64,000 nucleotides of DNA. Origin: Pelobates cultripes. Its lineage: Eukaryota; Chordata; Amphibia; Anura; Pelobatidae. The notes beneath the pieces are model-generated. The model ran no database searches, had not been told where the DNA came from, and worked only from the letters and a program-made list of their open reading frames with translations. Shown here piece by piece: positions 11,570-22,829 of this stretch (within the stretch, counting starts at the first letter, position 1; the number at the start of each line of letters is the position of its first letter). A program made the translations under genes and the position numbers. The stretch lies in the NCBI GenBank assembly GCA_933207985.1, contig OW240912.1:200901593-200965592 (forward strand), read 5' to 3'.

Positions 11570-12418
11570 TATAACAGTCACATATACTGAGTCTGTTTAA
11601 ACAGTAATCATACATAGCCTACATCTGCTATATACATTGACACTATGCCTGCACACATATTAAGATTATATGAGTGAGATAAAATGAGGCTGTGTTTTAA
11701 CATAACTTCATGCACATAATATACCACTCACATATACTGAGGTTGTGACTCACAACCCACACATAGAACCAGTATTAGCTTGGACTCATACAGTGGATGT
11801 ACTTATATCATTCACATATATTGTGTTTCCACTAATACATCAATCATATAGAGAACAGATACACTGAAGCAATGTCTCCACACCATCTTATCTATAGAGC
11901 ATGTAGAGGACATATACTGAGGCCGTGTTTTCACAGCGACTCAGAGCATATAAAGAACACACACTGAGGCAGAGTCTCCAGATCAACTCATACATAGACA
12001 ATATAGTGGATATATATATTGAGGCTGTGTCCTCATAGTAACTCATACATAGAGCCTATAGTGGATACATATACTGAGGCCGTGTCCTCATAGTAACTCA
12101 TACATAGAGCCTATAGTGGATACATATACTGAGGCTGTGTCCTCATAGTAACTCATACATAGAGCCTATAGTGGGTACATATACTGAGGCAGTCTCCTCA
12201 TTGTAACTCATACATACAGCATATAGTGGGTACATATACTGAGGCTGTTTCCTCACAGTAACTCATACATACAGCATATAGTGGGTACATATACTGAGGC
12301 TGTGTCCTCATAGTAACTCATACATAGAGCCTATAGTGGGTACATATACTGAGGCTGTGTCCTCATAGTAACTCATACATAAAGCCTATAGTGGGTGCAT
12401 ATACTGAGGCTGTGTTCT
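11570..12418. repeat. 55-bp tandem array
   Basis: Units begin TACATATACTGAGGCTGTGT and repeat every 55 bases. Six or seven near-identical copies lie between about 12010 and 12418, with progressively degenerate copies back to about 11570. Sequence is non-coding. The array ends where a hAT end is inserted. Confidence 0.85.
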
Positions 12419-13141
12419 CAGGGGCGTACCTAGAGCATTTGGCACCCGGGACGGATCCTGTGCTTGGCACCCCCTTCCCCCCAAAGCACCGCCCCCAGCA
12501 CCAGTTTGGCCCCGCCTCTGATTTTGCTTAGCTCCGCCCCACTTTTCCTCCGTGTGGCCAGTTTATCAGCTGTTTGCTTGTGTGAGCTGTACTGGCTGCA
12601 CGGCACCCTAACTACCATGGGGCACTGTGCGGCCACAGCTCACACAGCCCCCTCCAGCCAGGGCCGGTGCAAGGATTTTTGCCGCCCTAGGCAAAAGTAA
12701 AGTTTGCCGCCCCCCCATGTGACATCACAATGCCCCACCCATAGGATTTGCCATGTTATCTAACGCCAGTGCTGCAGTGCCGCCGTGTTTACATAAAAAG
12801 GCCTGCAGGGACAGGCTATAGCCACCAGAACCACTACATTAAGCTGCAGTGGTTCTGGGGACTATAGTGTTTATTTAATGTGAGGTAAATTAGAGATTAG
12901 TGCCACGAATAATATATTAGATTGCCTACTTACAACCAGATGAGGATGATGATGGGCTCTAGCTGCAGTCTGGTTCCACTGGTCTGGTGTAGAACAGGCT
13001 CTCTTGGAGAACGGGAAGCAGCTCCATTTTTGGGGGGCCCTTTACACAGCTCAAGGTCTGGGTCCCAGGGTCCACCTTCATGTTCCACCAATGAGTTTGT
13101 TCACAGGGGGTGGAGTGTGTAGGGGATGTCCTGATATGTGT
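12419..13141. mobile_element. Two hAT-type ends, partly deleted
   Basis: A hAT-like terminus CAGGGGCGTACC starts at 12419. A second, CAGGGCCGGTGCAAGG, starts near 12659. The second one is a paralogue of the hAT element at 24352-26613: they share the CCACCATGTGACATCAC-type, ACTACATTAAGCTG and GGTAAATTAGAGATTAG segments. At about 12890-12907 this copy lacks the L1 insertion seen in the other, so it shows the empty site. Matching right-hand ends were not found. Confidence 0.6.
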
Positions 13142-13690
13142 GTAAGGAATGCATTGGGCCTCATGTAAGTGTACCGCTGTCATCCCCTCAGGGAGAGAGA
13201 TATGTTAGACTCCTGATTGCTGAAGGAGGTACCCAGGCTGGCAACTCTTACACATGTGCTGTTTGCTGGGTCTTCAGGAATAAAGGCTTAGACTCAACTG
13301 GGCCTCATGTATGCAGTGGACCGCTGTCATCACTTCCTAGAGAGATAGGTCAGACCCCTGTTTGCTGAAGTAGGTACCCAGGCTGGCAACTCTTACCGGT
13401 ATGCGGTTTGCTGGGTCTTCAGGGGTAAGAGGCTGAACCCTGGCCTGGCTTCATGTAGGCAGTATATCACATACCTCCCCTAAGGGGGTACCCAAGCTGG
13501 CCTGTCTTCAGGGATAAGAGGCTGAACCCTGGCATGCAGTGGACCATTTTCATCCCTTTCAGGGAGAGGTGGGGTCCAACCCCCAGTCACTAAAGGGGGT
13601 ACCCAGGCTAGCCACTTCATCTTAGTGCGTTTTGCTGGGTCTTCAGGGCTTAGAGGATGAACCCCGGCAGGGCCTAAAAAATATTGCCTG
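13142..13690. repeat. Tandem array with ~145-bp period
   Basis: Units with GGGCCTCATGTA, ACCGCTGTCATC, GGTACCCAGGCTGGCAACTC and GCTGGGTCTTCAGG recur at about 13156, 13300 and 13446, then as a degenerate partial copy to about 13680. Non-coding; inside the right half of the DIRS-like element. Confidence 0.75.
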
Positions 13691-13889
13691 GTGAGCATAA
13701 AAGAAAAAATCTAGGCCTGCTTAAGCAGACTCCTTCCAAACTGCTGTGAAGGACAGGGAAAAAAGACTGCCTGATGGGAAGGGGGAGGATCTATTTATAC
13801 CAGTTTCAGAGTTCTATTTCCTGTCCTTTCTGCTGTAAGGGGAGGAGCTAACCCATGAGTAAATGCTGCCATGAATAATGATCAGGAAA

Positions 13890-14780
13890 GTATGTTAACT
13901 AGGACATATGATAAGTTAATGTCATATGTTGTCTATATTTATTTTATTGTGTTCACATATAAATCTATCATCATGATATAACCTTAGATAATAATATGAA
14001 TGCTTGTATTTACAAAAACTTTCATGGACAATGTGCTTTTAAGAGACTGGATGGCTTTTCTCTTAAGAAGAGGTATAAGCATGCTTCAGATCCGCCGCTG
14101 CACTGATCTTGAGAAAGCCCTGTTCTACGGGTAGATCGTGTTTGGCGGCATTTTAAGTTTGGAGTCTTTAAGAGCAAGTCCAGCGGTAACAGAAGTTGGC
14201 GTCCTTCCGAGGTGCAAGAGATCTGACCCGGCTCAAATGTACAGGAGCAGCACTGCACCAGCGGAATGGTAACCTTCTAAAGACTATTGTACTGCACCTA
14301 ATGCTTTTTTGTGGTCCTTGGAAACAAGTACCACCACTACTCGTGTAAGAGTTTCACAAAGGGATTTTATAGGGGGGTGAATAAAATAACAGTGTTACAC
14401 TATATCTGTGTTACTCCTATTTCTAAGATGGATACATAGTTTCCGTTGGATTTGACATAGAAATCACAAGTGAATATACAGGACACTGTACAACTATTAC
14501 TACACCCCCTCTATTGGAAATATCTTTTTTTTTTTAAAGACATAACTGACATTGGGACACCATTTGATAATTTTATTCTGTTTGTGTATTTCCCATAACA
14601 TGTGAAGGGGAATATCTTCTAAGCACTGATACTATTTTGTTTACTAGTTCAATATACTGTTGGCCACACCCCCTTCATCAATATTTTTAACCACAACTGT
14701 AGTTTTGTGCATATTTAGTTTAGAATTTGATATGGTTCTTTATCTTTGAAATTCCATCATGAGATGAGCCAGAGAAGTAA
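13890..14780 (-). mobile_element. Decayed L1-like and unclassified repeat sequence
   Basis: A CTTCATCAATATTTTT segment near 14680 recalls the L1 relic at about 7712. No open frame survives. The rest (13890-14500) shows nothing recognisable. Confidence 0.3.
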
Positions 14781-16437
14781 ATGGTAAAAAGATAGCACAA
14801 AATACAAATAAAAGTGTTAAACACAAACACACGTAAATGTAGTAGAGCTAGAGTGTTAGAGGGAGTAGAGTAGGGAAAATAGACAGAAAATAATTTAAAA
14901 CAGAGTAGCTCTAGAAACTGGACAGAGGGTCACCAGTCCTCTATAGATACATATACCAATGAGTAACACTTATAAAAATAAGATGATAGAATGTGTCCAG
15001 GAGCTACAGTAGACAGTTTAAAATGTTATATGCATAAAATATACAAATAAAGAGTCCAATCAACTCAGAAGTTCATAAAAGGCAATTTGTGGTAACTAAA
15101 GTAAAACCAGTCGGCAAAACATTGAAGTAGAATAAGTCCGCAAGATATTTCAAAAATATAGAAATAGGCAGTGAGTCCACAAAAATACAATAATACAATA
15201 AGTGCTGGTTAAAAATCAGTCCAAGGTATGTAACATAGGGATAGTCACACAAAACCTGTATGCATGGATAACACACAGTATGGTGTGACCCCTTAAGTTA
15301 ATGATTATATAATTTACTGGTACACAGTAAATATAATTTATAAAATATATTGAAAGCAGAACAGTATTAAGGGAAAAAAAACTGTGTGCTAAAATAGATA
15401 TTTTAAAAAAAATAGAATTAACAGCAAACATACTTCCTAAAACACTTTAATTGGTAGATGCAATAAAAATTCAATAAGTGAATGTAGTATAAGATCGTTG
15501 TAGACAGTACAAATTTCAACCTGTTTCCGTGATGGTCGATGTGCGTTCCACCTGATGCCTCACTCCAAGGCTCTCCACTCTGCTCCGGATCAATCTCCAG
15601 TATCTCTTTGGAGACAGACGGCAACAAGATAGTCGAACACGAGACTATCTGATGTAAAGTCTATTTCCCAGGAGTTCTGCCTTACGCGTTTCGTGAGGAT
15701 GTAGCCTTACTTCATCAGAGGCTGTAGTGTCCTGAGTCTCAAAAGAGGGCATTTATACCCAACTTGAATAAAAAACGGGCATGACAGGTGGACAAGTACT
15801 CCTAAATCAATAAGAATAAGCTCTTCTTATTGATTTAAGAGTACCTGTCATGCCTGTTTTTTATTCAAGTTGGATATATAACTAGAGATAAGGTGATTGT
15901 GCACACACTGGTAAATAATTTTCTTGTTTTTAGTGTGTAATCCCTAGGCTGTGTACATATAAAAAAACCAACATACGGCAATACGTATCAACACAGTATA
16001 TACAATAAAAAAACTTGGAACACTCACAATATTTAAAGCCTCTATGAGTTGGCTCTAAACTGTAACAGCAGGTACATCAATCAGATGTAGATATGGAGAT
16101 ATATGGTCAGGTCCCCCAGAAGGTGTTGAAATTCCTCTGTGTAGTAAATCAGGAACCAGGTCGATAAAGAGTAAATACTTTTATTGGATAACATAAAATA
16201 AAGGTTATTATTGTATTATTGTATTTTTGTACCTATCACTATATTCAGAGTTATTCTACTTCAGTGTTTTGCGGACTGATTTTACTTTAGTTACCACGGA
16301 TTGCCTTTTATGAACTTATGAATTGATTAGACTCTTTATTTGTATATTTTATGCGTATAACTTTTTAGCACTTTCTATACAATTGTCTACTGTAGCTCCT
16401 GGACACATTCGATCATCTTATTTTTATAAGATAAGTA
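14781..16437. mobile_element. Inverted-repeat insertion, ~1.65 kb, with direct-repeat flanks
   Basis: The flanks share AAGTAAATGG (about 14776 and 16433). Within the ends lie long inverted segments: 14968-15140 pairs with about 16250-16430, including CTCCTGGACACATTC-type and GACTCTTTATTTGTATATTT-type stretches. A second inner pair lies around 15760-15880 (AACTTGAATAAAAAACGGGC against GCCTGTTTTTTATTCAAGTT). It carries the GCGTTTCGTGAGGATG / CTTCATCAGAGG motif seen in several dispersed frog repeats. No protein frame, so it is non-autonomous; the superfamily is not identified. Confidence 0.55.
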
Positions 16438-16439
16438 AA

Positions 16440-17054
16440 TGGGTTGGATAAAGTAATCAACACATTGTCAGAAGTATCTTTAAATCACTATCTTTAACTG
16501 TAATTTCTTTAAGTAATGGATTATTTCTTATACTGACAGCTAGGGGTTCAATAGACATTATATACTACAAAGGTGAAAGTGAGCAGCCCTGTCTAGTTCT
16601 GTTAAGTAAATGGAGCAAGTTTGAACAGAAATCATAAGCCTCAAAGCCAAAGAAAATCAAATGTTTGTTTTTTAAATAACCCAATCCAACCCTGTCAAAG
16701 ACCGTTTCTGCTTATAATGAGTCAGAAAATAGAATCTTCACTCCCCTCCTGCCTGTCGCCCTTGGACTGCGTGCCCGGCCCATAGGGCCTGTGAACTGGC
16801 TGTAAAGGTATGCTGGCGGCCCATAGTCGCAAGGGACACAGTTTAATATCTACATTGATCAATAAGATTGAACTATATTTGGATAGCTCTGTAGGAAGTT
16901 TATCTTGCTTAAAAATTGGTACAATATTAACTCTCAATAATTCTTCTAACGCATCTCCTTTAGTTGCAATCTAGGAGTAGGGCTTAAATAGGATAAGATT
17001 TCTTTCTTAAATACTTTTTAAAATGCATTAGGAAAACCATCCAGATCTGGAGAT
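16440..17054 (-). pseudogene. L1-like ORF2 reverse-transcriptase fragment
   Basis: On the minus strand the sequence near 17050 reads KSPDLDGFPNAF, followed by KEILSYL, then LLRVNIVPIFKQDKLPTELS and SSILLINVDIKL, and later RTRQGCSLSPL at about 16570. These match consecutive RT landmarks of L1-type ORF2 (SPGPDGFP, PISLLN.D.KI, TRQGCPLSPLLF). Stops and a foreign insert near 16750-16840 show it is dead. Confidence 0.7.
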
Positions 17055-17718
17055 TTAAAGGGACAAAACAAACATGTATTCCTGAAACTATAGTGTTAAA
17101 ACCATCTAGCCCTCCTGACCCCCACTTGCTCTCCTAAATATAGCAAAATTTTACCTTTATTCCAATTTGCTCCTGCTGGCTCTGCCCCTGATCTGTCTGC
17201 TTGGTTGACATCTTGAGAAGTGGTGATCTGAGTCAGTCACTTCCACATAGAAAAGATTAGAACAGCAACACAAAACAATATTGTACAAAAGCAATAAGCA
17301 CCCTATGATGTTGGACCCATAGGAGCAGCATCTGAACCGAATATCAGAGTTCCTATACTCAGTACCCAAAGGGAGGGGAACATCTTCTAAAATTAAATTA
17401 GAGAGACAAAAAAAAAAAAACACCTAATTTCTTATTAATCTGTACTACATCATAATCTTAATTTTTAATGTAGAACACATGGTTTCTCAATGTCTCAATA
17501 AAGTTTCTATCCTTCCCAGATAGGATGGATTACTCATTCATTCAGGTCTGTTAAGACTTCTCTTGTAATCAATTTATTAACAATAATAAAAAATTAAAAA
17601 ATAAAAAAGTATTCCCTTCTTTGTCTCAATTTTTCCCATCCTTTTTCCAATTGTCCTTCTTCCCCTTACCTTCCGGTACTACTTTGTCTCTTCAAATGAC
17701 TCCAAATTATGATTGTGT
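17055..17718. mobile_element. T2-type MITE piece followed by L1 relic
   Basis: TTAAAGGGAC at 17055 followed by ACAAACATGTATTCCTG and TATAGTGTTAAAACCA matches the T2-type element at 18477. It sits at a TTAA inside the L1 RT fragment. From about 17330 the sequence returns to AT-rich L1-like relic with no intact frame. Confidence 0.45.
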
Positions 17719-17862
17719 TTAAAGGACCATTATAGGCACCCACACCACTTCAGCTTAATGAAGTGGTCTGGGTGCCAGGTCCAGCTAGGGTTAACCCCTT
17801 TTTTTTTTATAAACATAGCAGTTTCAGAGAAATGTTTTCCTTTCACTATAGTGGTCCTTTAA
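17719..17862. mobile_element. T2-type (TTAA) MITE, 144 bp
   Basis: Bounded by TTAAAGGACCATTATAGG and CTATAGTGGTCCTTTAA, inverted repeats that include the TTAA target site. It contains the ACCACTTCAGCTTAATGAAG-type hairpin. T2/Kolobok-like MITEs share TTAAAGGRR ends. Non-coding. Confidence 0.8.
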
Positions 17863-17907
17863 CAATGTATCAGTACTACACATCTAATCCTTAAAATGTG
17901 TGATAAC

Positions 17908-18205
17908 TAGTGATGTACCAAACGGTTCGCCGCGGACGGCAAACAAACAAACTTTGACCCTGTACCTCATAGTCAGCAGACACATTCCAGCAAATCAGCA
18001 GCAGACCCTCCCTCTCAGACCCTCCCACCTCCTGGACAGCATTCATTGTGAAGCTGCATTCTTAGTGAGCTGTCCAGGAGGTGGGAGGGTCTGGGAGGGA
18101 GGGTCTGCTGCTGATTGGCTGGAATGTGTCTGCTGACTGTGAGGTATAGGGTCAAAGTTTATGTTTATGTTCGCCGTCCGTGGCGAACCGTTCGGGACAT
18201 CACTA
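17908..18205. mobile_element. Foldback hAT-like MITE, 298 bp, 8-bp target duplication
   Basis: Flanked by GTGATAAC at 17900-17907 and 18206-18213. Ends TAGTGATGTACC and GGGACATCACTA. The whole element is one long imperfect palindrome: AACGGTTCGCC at the left pairs with GGCGAACCGTT at the right, and the GCAGCAGACCCTCCCTC arm pairs with its complement around a short loop near 18050. Confidence 0.9.
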
Positions 18206-18476
18206 GTGATAACTCTTTACCTTATGCCCAAAATGCCCCACAAAAAACAGATTATAACCTCAAACGGTTAATTGTGACATACATATTTTTTACTCGGTTA
18301 AATTTGGAGTTATCAAAAGTGAGTACTACAATTACTTAGCTACCTAATTATGCTTGTTAAACAATATATCAACAGTGCAAACATATTCCTTAATTTTATA
18401 CTAACTCATTGCCTTATGCCCAGAGTACCCAAGATCAGATGCTTAATCATGATATAATTATTAAATTATATTTCCC

Positions 18477-19850
18477 TTAAAGGATCACTATAGGGTCAGG
18501 AACACAAACATGTATTCCTGGCCCTATAGTGTTAAAACCACCATCTAGCCCCCCTGGGCCCCTCATTCCTCCATAAATATAGCACAAATCTTACTGAATT
18601 CAAGCCTGAAGCTGTAACTCTGCATGCTGTTAGACTCAGAAAAACATTTTCTCTGAAAAGAAAGTGTTTACAGCAAATAGCCTAAAGGTAATGATTATTT
18701 TATTATTTATATAGCGCCATCACATTCCGTAGCGCTGTACATTGGGTGGACTAACAGACATGTAATTTTATAAGACAATTGGACGTACAGGAACAGAGAG
18801 GTGGAGGGCCCTGCTCAATGAGCTTACATTCTAGAGGGAGTTGGGTATAGTGACACAAAGGGTAAAAGTAGGGGTACGAAGTAGGTTGTTAGAAAAGTAT
18901 TCATTGAGTGCTTAGTAGGTGTTTTTTGACAGTTGCAGGAGAGGAGTCAAGGGGTGGGGGGAAAAAACTGCTTACAGTTTAACTGATATGCTTTCTTGAA
19001 GAAGTGAGTGTTCAATGATTTTTTGAATGAGTGGAGACTGGGTAAAAGTCTTACGGAGAATGGAAGCGCGTTCCACAGAAGAGGTGCAGCCCTGGAGAAA
19101 TCTTGGAGGTGAGAATCAGAAGTGGGAGTACAGACAGAGGATAGACGCAGGTCTTTGCCAGAGCGTAGGGGCCTCGACGGGACATACTTGTGTATTTGGG
19201 AGGATAGGTAGGTTGGAGCAGCATTATGTAGGGACTTGTAAGCAAGCCCTAGAATTTTAAATTGAGCCCTATATTTAACTGGAAGCCGGTGCAGGGACTT
19301 ACAGTGCGGGGAGGCGTGGGAGGTGCGAGTGGACAGGAAAATGAGCCTCGCCGCTGCATTCATTATAGATTGCAGCGGTGCAATCTGGGAACATGTAAGA
19401 CCACTGAGAATGGTATTGCAGAAGTCAAGGCGAGAGAGAACAAGAGCATGGACCAGCACCTTAGCCGCATCTGGGGTTAAATAGGGGCGAATGCGCGCTT
19501 TGTTTTTGAGATGGAAGCAACAGGATTTGGTGATTGATTGGATATGAGGGGTGAAGGAGAGGTTGGAGTCAAAAAGAACACCCAGGCAGCGAGCCTGCGA
19601 GGTAGAGGTGATGGTAGCGCCGTTGACTTGGAGGGAGACAGACACGGGAGTAGTAACACTTGAGGGAGGAAAGACCAGAAGTTCTGTTTTGGAGAGGTTG
19701 AGTTTAAGGAAGTGAACAGCCATCCAGTTGGAGATCGAAGAGAGGCAGTCAAAGACACGAGTCAAGATGGGTGGAGAGAGCTCATGATTCTACTTACCTA
19801 AACAAATACAATAAGCTGTAGTTGTTCTGGTGACTATAGTGTCCCTTTAA
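18477..19850. mobile_element. T2-type MITE split by a Rex1/CR1-like LINE
   Basis: The left end is TTAAAGGATCACTATAGGG at 18477, the right end CTATAGTGTCCCTTTAA ending at 19850. The two MITE halves flank the LINE at about 18690-19785, and ATGATT occurs at both junctions as a possible short target duplication. Confidence 0.7.
18947..19765 (-). CDS. Rex1/CR1-like LINE reverse transcriptase, C-terminal part (5'-truncated)
   Basis: An open minus-strand frame of 272 codons. It starts after the RT catalytic core and contains LNLSKTELLVF, LGVLFDSNLSF, LSRLDFCNTILSGL, AARLIFL, LHRLPVKYRAQFKIL, the usual downstream (thumb and C-terminal) landmarks of CR1/Rex1-type ORF2, then SRAAPLLWNALP near the end. 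The 3' side continues to about 18690 with an ATTTATATAGCGCC-type tail and a TTATTATTT repeat, typical of LINE 3' ends in frogs. It lacks an endonuclease and the RT active site, so it is a dead-on-arrival copy. It is uninterrupted, which suggests a fairly recent insertion. Confidence 0.8.
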   Translation of the reverse strand: MTRVFDCLSSISNWMAVHFLKLNLSKTELLVFPPSSVTTPVSVSLQVNGATITSTSQARCLGVLFDSNLSFTPHIQSITKSCCFHLKNKARIRPYLTPDAAKVLVHALVLSRLDFCNTILSGLTCSQIAPLQSIMNAAARLIFLSTRTSHASPHCKSLHRLPVKYRAQFKILGLAYKSLHNAAPTYLSSQIHKYVPSRPLRSGKDLRLSSVCTPTSDSHLQDFSRAAPLLWNALPFSVRLLPSLHSFKKSLNTHFFKKAYQLNCKQFFPPTP

Positions 19851-20032
19851 CTATGTAATTACTATTTTGACTTGATTGTGATATCTTTTAAATTAACTTC
19901 TTGTGTTTTTAAAAACAAACAAACGTATTACTTAGTACTTGTTTTAAACCAGACTTTTTCTTGTGAGTTAAATATCAGCCTATTATTGTTATATAGAATT
20001 TGTAGAGATGTTAGTAGCCCCTTTGAAAGGGA

Positions 20033-20365
20033 TTCTATAGTGCAGGAATACAAAGGTTGTATTCCTTACACTATATTTCTCTATGGCCCACCCATCCCTC
20101 AAGCGCCCCCCCCCCCCTTCCAGCATGGAAAGGGTTAAAAACGCTTTCTGTACTCACCTGAAGACATCAGATGACAGGGGGGTGCTAATGCGCAGAGAGT
20201 ACCGCAAGCATAAAAAGTCACCTAGCAAGCAGAAAGTGCCTTGGGTGGCTGTCTCATTGACAGCAACTAGAGGGAGTCTTAACCCTGCAATGTAATTACT
20301 GCAGTTTCTCTGAAACAGCAACATTTCAGGGTCACGTGGTCTGGGTGCTTATAGTGTCCCTTTAA
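20033..20365. mobile_element. T2-type MITE, about 330 bp
   Basis: Left end TTGAAAGGGATTCTATAGTG (mutated TTAAAGG), right end TATAGTGTCCCTTTAA at 20365. Contains the CTCATTGACAGC...CTAGAGG internal segment common to other copies at 41.7 and 44.2 kb. Non-coding. Confidence 0.7.
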
Positions 20366-20442
20366 ATTTTAGGTTATTCTGTTTCAAACAGGATAGAAGC
20401 AAACCTTTTTGTTCTTGTAGGGTAAGAAACATCTAGTAAGAC

Positions 20443-21265
20443 GTATTTTTTTTTTTTTTATTGTTGTAGTGCATAGATAATCACACAAGTTTGTAAGGAC
20501 ATATCAACAATAATTAAAGCGACATGGAAAATCACATGTTGAGAGGCTTGCACTTTTTTTTGTATGAACAGAAGAGGTTCAGTCATGTCGAAATTCGGCA
20601 ATTAGTAGAGGACTAGGAAGAGAGGGCATGAGATAGACATGAAGATTATAGGCAACAATATATAATAAGACCAGCTAAGACAGATATCTATATTCATGAA
20701 AGGCATGTATTGTAAAATGAGTGATAGCTATATCTCAGTGAGGTCGGATAATTAAGGTGACAACCACCACACCCCATCCTTTTGATGCTTGACCAGTATT
20801 CCTGACAGATTCTGATAGATTTGTAACAAGTGCAGACAGTGTAAAACTAAAAAACATGAAACAAACTAAAAATACAATCTGCAGTTGTGTGGGTACATCA
20901 AAACATGGGAGTACAAGCTATTGTGTTAGCGATGTACGGGAATGCCGACTATGGCTCGGCTTGGGAGGTGGGTTGCGGCAGACCCTGATAGCCATTCGGC
21001 AAAGCATGGTGCAGTCAGTCCAGGAGAGTCCCTCTGAAGATCAATCCTCCCAGGTGCTTATACAGTGTCTCATCTGAGACTCGGTACTGGTTGTACCATC
21101 CTCTGGATCCGGACACCGATTGATCGAAGCAGCTTGAGGTGTCTTGAAGTGTATGGTAAACCAGAGCAGGATGCAAATCGTTTTCCCAGCAGCAATGAAG
21201 GTCGTGCTCCAGCTATGTTCTGGATGTTTCATCAAGGCCTGATTTGTTTCCTCCAGCTAAGCAAG
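20443..21265 (-). mobile_element. LINE-type 3' tail insertion A
   Basis: On the minus strand the segment ends in TGCACTACAACAAT then a run of A, seen as 13 T at about 20446-20459. The tail context resembles that at 21265-21310 and 1735-1760. No protein frame. Confidence 0.45.
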
Positions 21266-22170
21266 TCTTTTTTGAAATTTTTCTTTTTAATTCTTTATTT
21301 TTGTAGTGCAGAAAAACACACATTTTTGTCATGCCCCAACAGCCAATGACAATAGATTCACGACACATAGCTTACATGTAGTAGGGCAGTGAGAAAGACA
21401 TACACAATTTTTAAAAGGTATAACAGAATTAGAGGACTTGCTTAGTATATTTTGTATGATTACAGGCATTATAGAGACATTGCAACAGGAGTATGTAACA
21501 TACAAGATAAAGCTTTCTTAAAATGTCACGTGTGCCGCACTATTTTATAATATAGACAACATGGGTAAACCTGGGGTACAAAACACGATTTGAGCTGTAT
21601 GAAACAAGCTAACATCAGACGGAAGTGTTTTGTCTGAGCATATCACACTAAATTAGTGCCAACAAGTTGTGTAGCTTTGGGCATTAGATGCTTATCAGGA
21701 TAGGTACACTATGGGAAAGGCTTTTATGATAGGGGCACCTTAGGGGAACATCAAACTGCAGCAGGTCAGTCACCTCGGCACAGACGGCAAATCTGAGGCT
21801 ATAGCCAAAATGTACTGTTAGGTTAAGTGAACCTCTGTACGCAGGCTGCCTACCCGATGCCCATTGCGGTCAGGCAGAGTCCAGGTAGAAAAAGAACGTA
21901 GCAGAAGTCCCCCAGTCTGACTTGCTGCCTTGAGGTTTCCAGGCTTCCGTGAGGTTTCGCTGTCTACATGCAGCTCGCTCTGCCATCTGAAACATGCTGT
22001 GGGGTCTTGAGAAAGGGTGCTTCATCCGGGGGCGCCAACTGCACCTGGCCCGTCGAGCCATCTTAGCTCTTCTCCGGGGAGAGAGTTTTCAAGCCACAGC
22101 TTTGCCCAAGAGTGGTGTCGCAGGACTAGGCAGTGTGGAGTGAATCTCTCCTGCAAGGTCCTCCAGAACC
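21266..22170 (-). mobile_element. LINE-type 3' tail insertion B
   Basis: A minus-strand AATAAAGAATT signal and A-rich tail at about 21268-21302, preceded by TGCACTACAAA. GATGCCCATTGCGG near 21855 resembles GATGCCCAATGCGG near 1705, linking it to the spacer of the L1 copy at the window start. No intact frame. Confidence 0.45.
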
Positions 22171-22601
22171 GCAGACAGATTGCGTGACATGCTTTTTCAA
22201 AGTCTTCTTTCTAGCTTCTGACCGATGCTTGTACATCATGCTGTATTGCAGGGTTGCGTGTGATACCCAAAGTAAATCTTAATTCCACTCAGAATTTTTG
22301 ACACACTTGATCGCCCTCTTGGCAGCCAAATTATTTTACTAGGAAAGTATGTTAAAGGGAAAACAGTAATTTTACTTACCGTAAATTCCTTTGTTCTTAG
22401 TATAGTGGCAGTACTTACAAGTGGGATGTTCCTTCCGGTTTTGGACAAGAAGCTCCCCTTTTTTGAAGATAATTGTTGTGCTCCGCCTGCTGCCTCCATA
22501 TAACCTGTGAGCCAGAGTACAACTCCAGCAATACAAAAGCCAAACGGAGACTGAATAATGCAAAAGTTATTTAATCCATATAAAAGTAGAGGGAAAGCCA
22601 G

Positions 22602-22695
22602 TACTGCCACTATTCTAAGAAAAAAGGAATTTAGGGTAAGTAAAATTACTGGTTTTCCTCTCGCATAGTGGCAGTACTTACAAGTGGGATATAGC
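22602..22695. repeat. Internal complementary region of the DIRS element
   Basis: 22602-22653 is the reverse complement of the left terminus (22361-22413). From 22650, TTTTCCTCTCGCATAGTGG is the reverse complement of the right terminus at about 29640-29658. The two halves overlap at TTTT, as expected if the element ends were joined head to tail. Confidence 0.85.
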
Positions 22696-22829
22696 AAGAT
22701 CCCTGCAAACAAAACAAAAGGGTGGGGACTCAGAAGGCCACTGCCTGTAGCACCTTACGCCCAAAAGCAGCTTCAGAGGATGAGAATATGTCCAGCCTAT
22801 AATGTTTAATAAAGGTATGCAACGACGAC

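Larger units (their letters stand above)
8890..13889. mobile_element. Non-autonomous DIRS-like element, about 5 kb
   Basis: The left end (8890-9060) and the right end (13750-13889) are inverted copies over about 140 bp, including CATTTACTCATGGGTTAGCT against AGCTAACCCATGAGTAAATG. A block at 9104-9200 is complementary first to the left terminus and then to the right terminus, as if the two ends had been joined. This internal complementary region is a hallmark of DIRS elements. Unlike the coding DIRS element at 22.4-29.7 kb, no gag, RT, RNase H or tyrosine recombinase frame is found between the ends. The interior carries a 55-bp and a ~145-bp tandem array and nested hAT ends. The internal complementary region lies near the left end, as it does in the coding element. 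Confidence 0.75.

Noticed and set aside
11570..12418. CRISPR-like array
   Set aside because: The 55-bp units are contiguous without unique spacers, and the context is a eukaryotic transposon.
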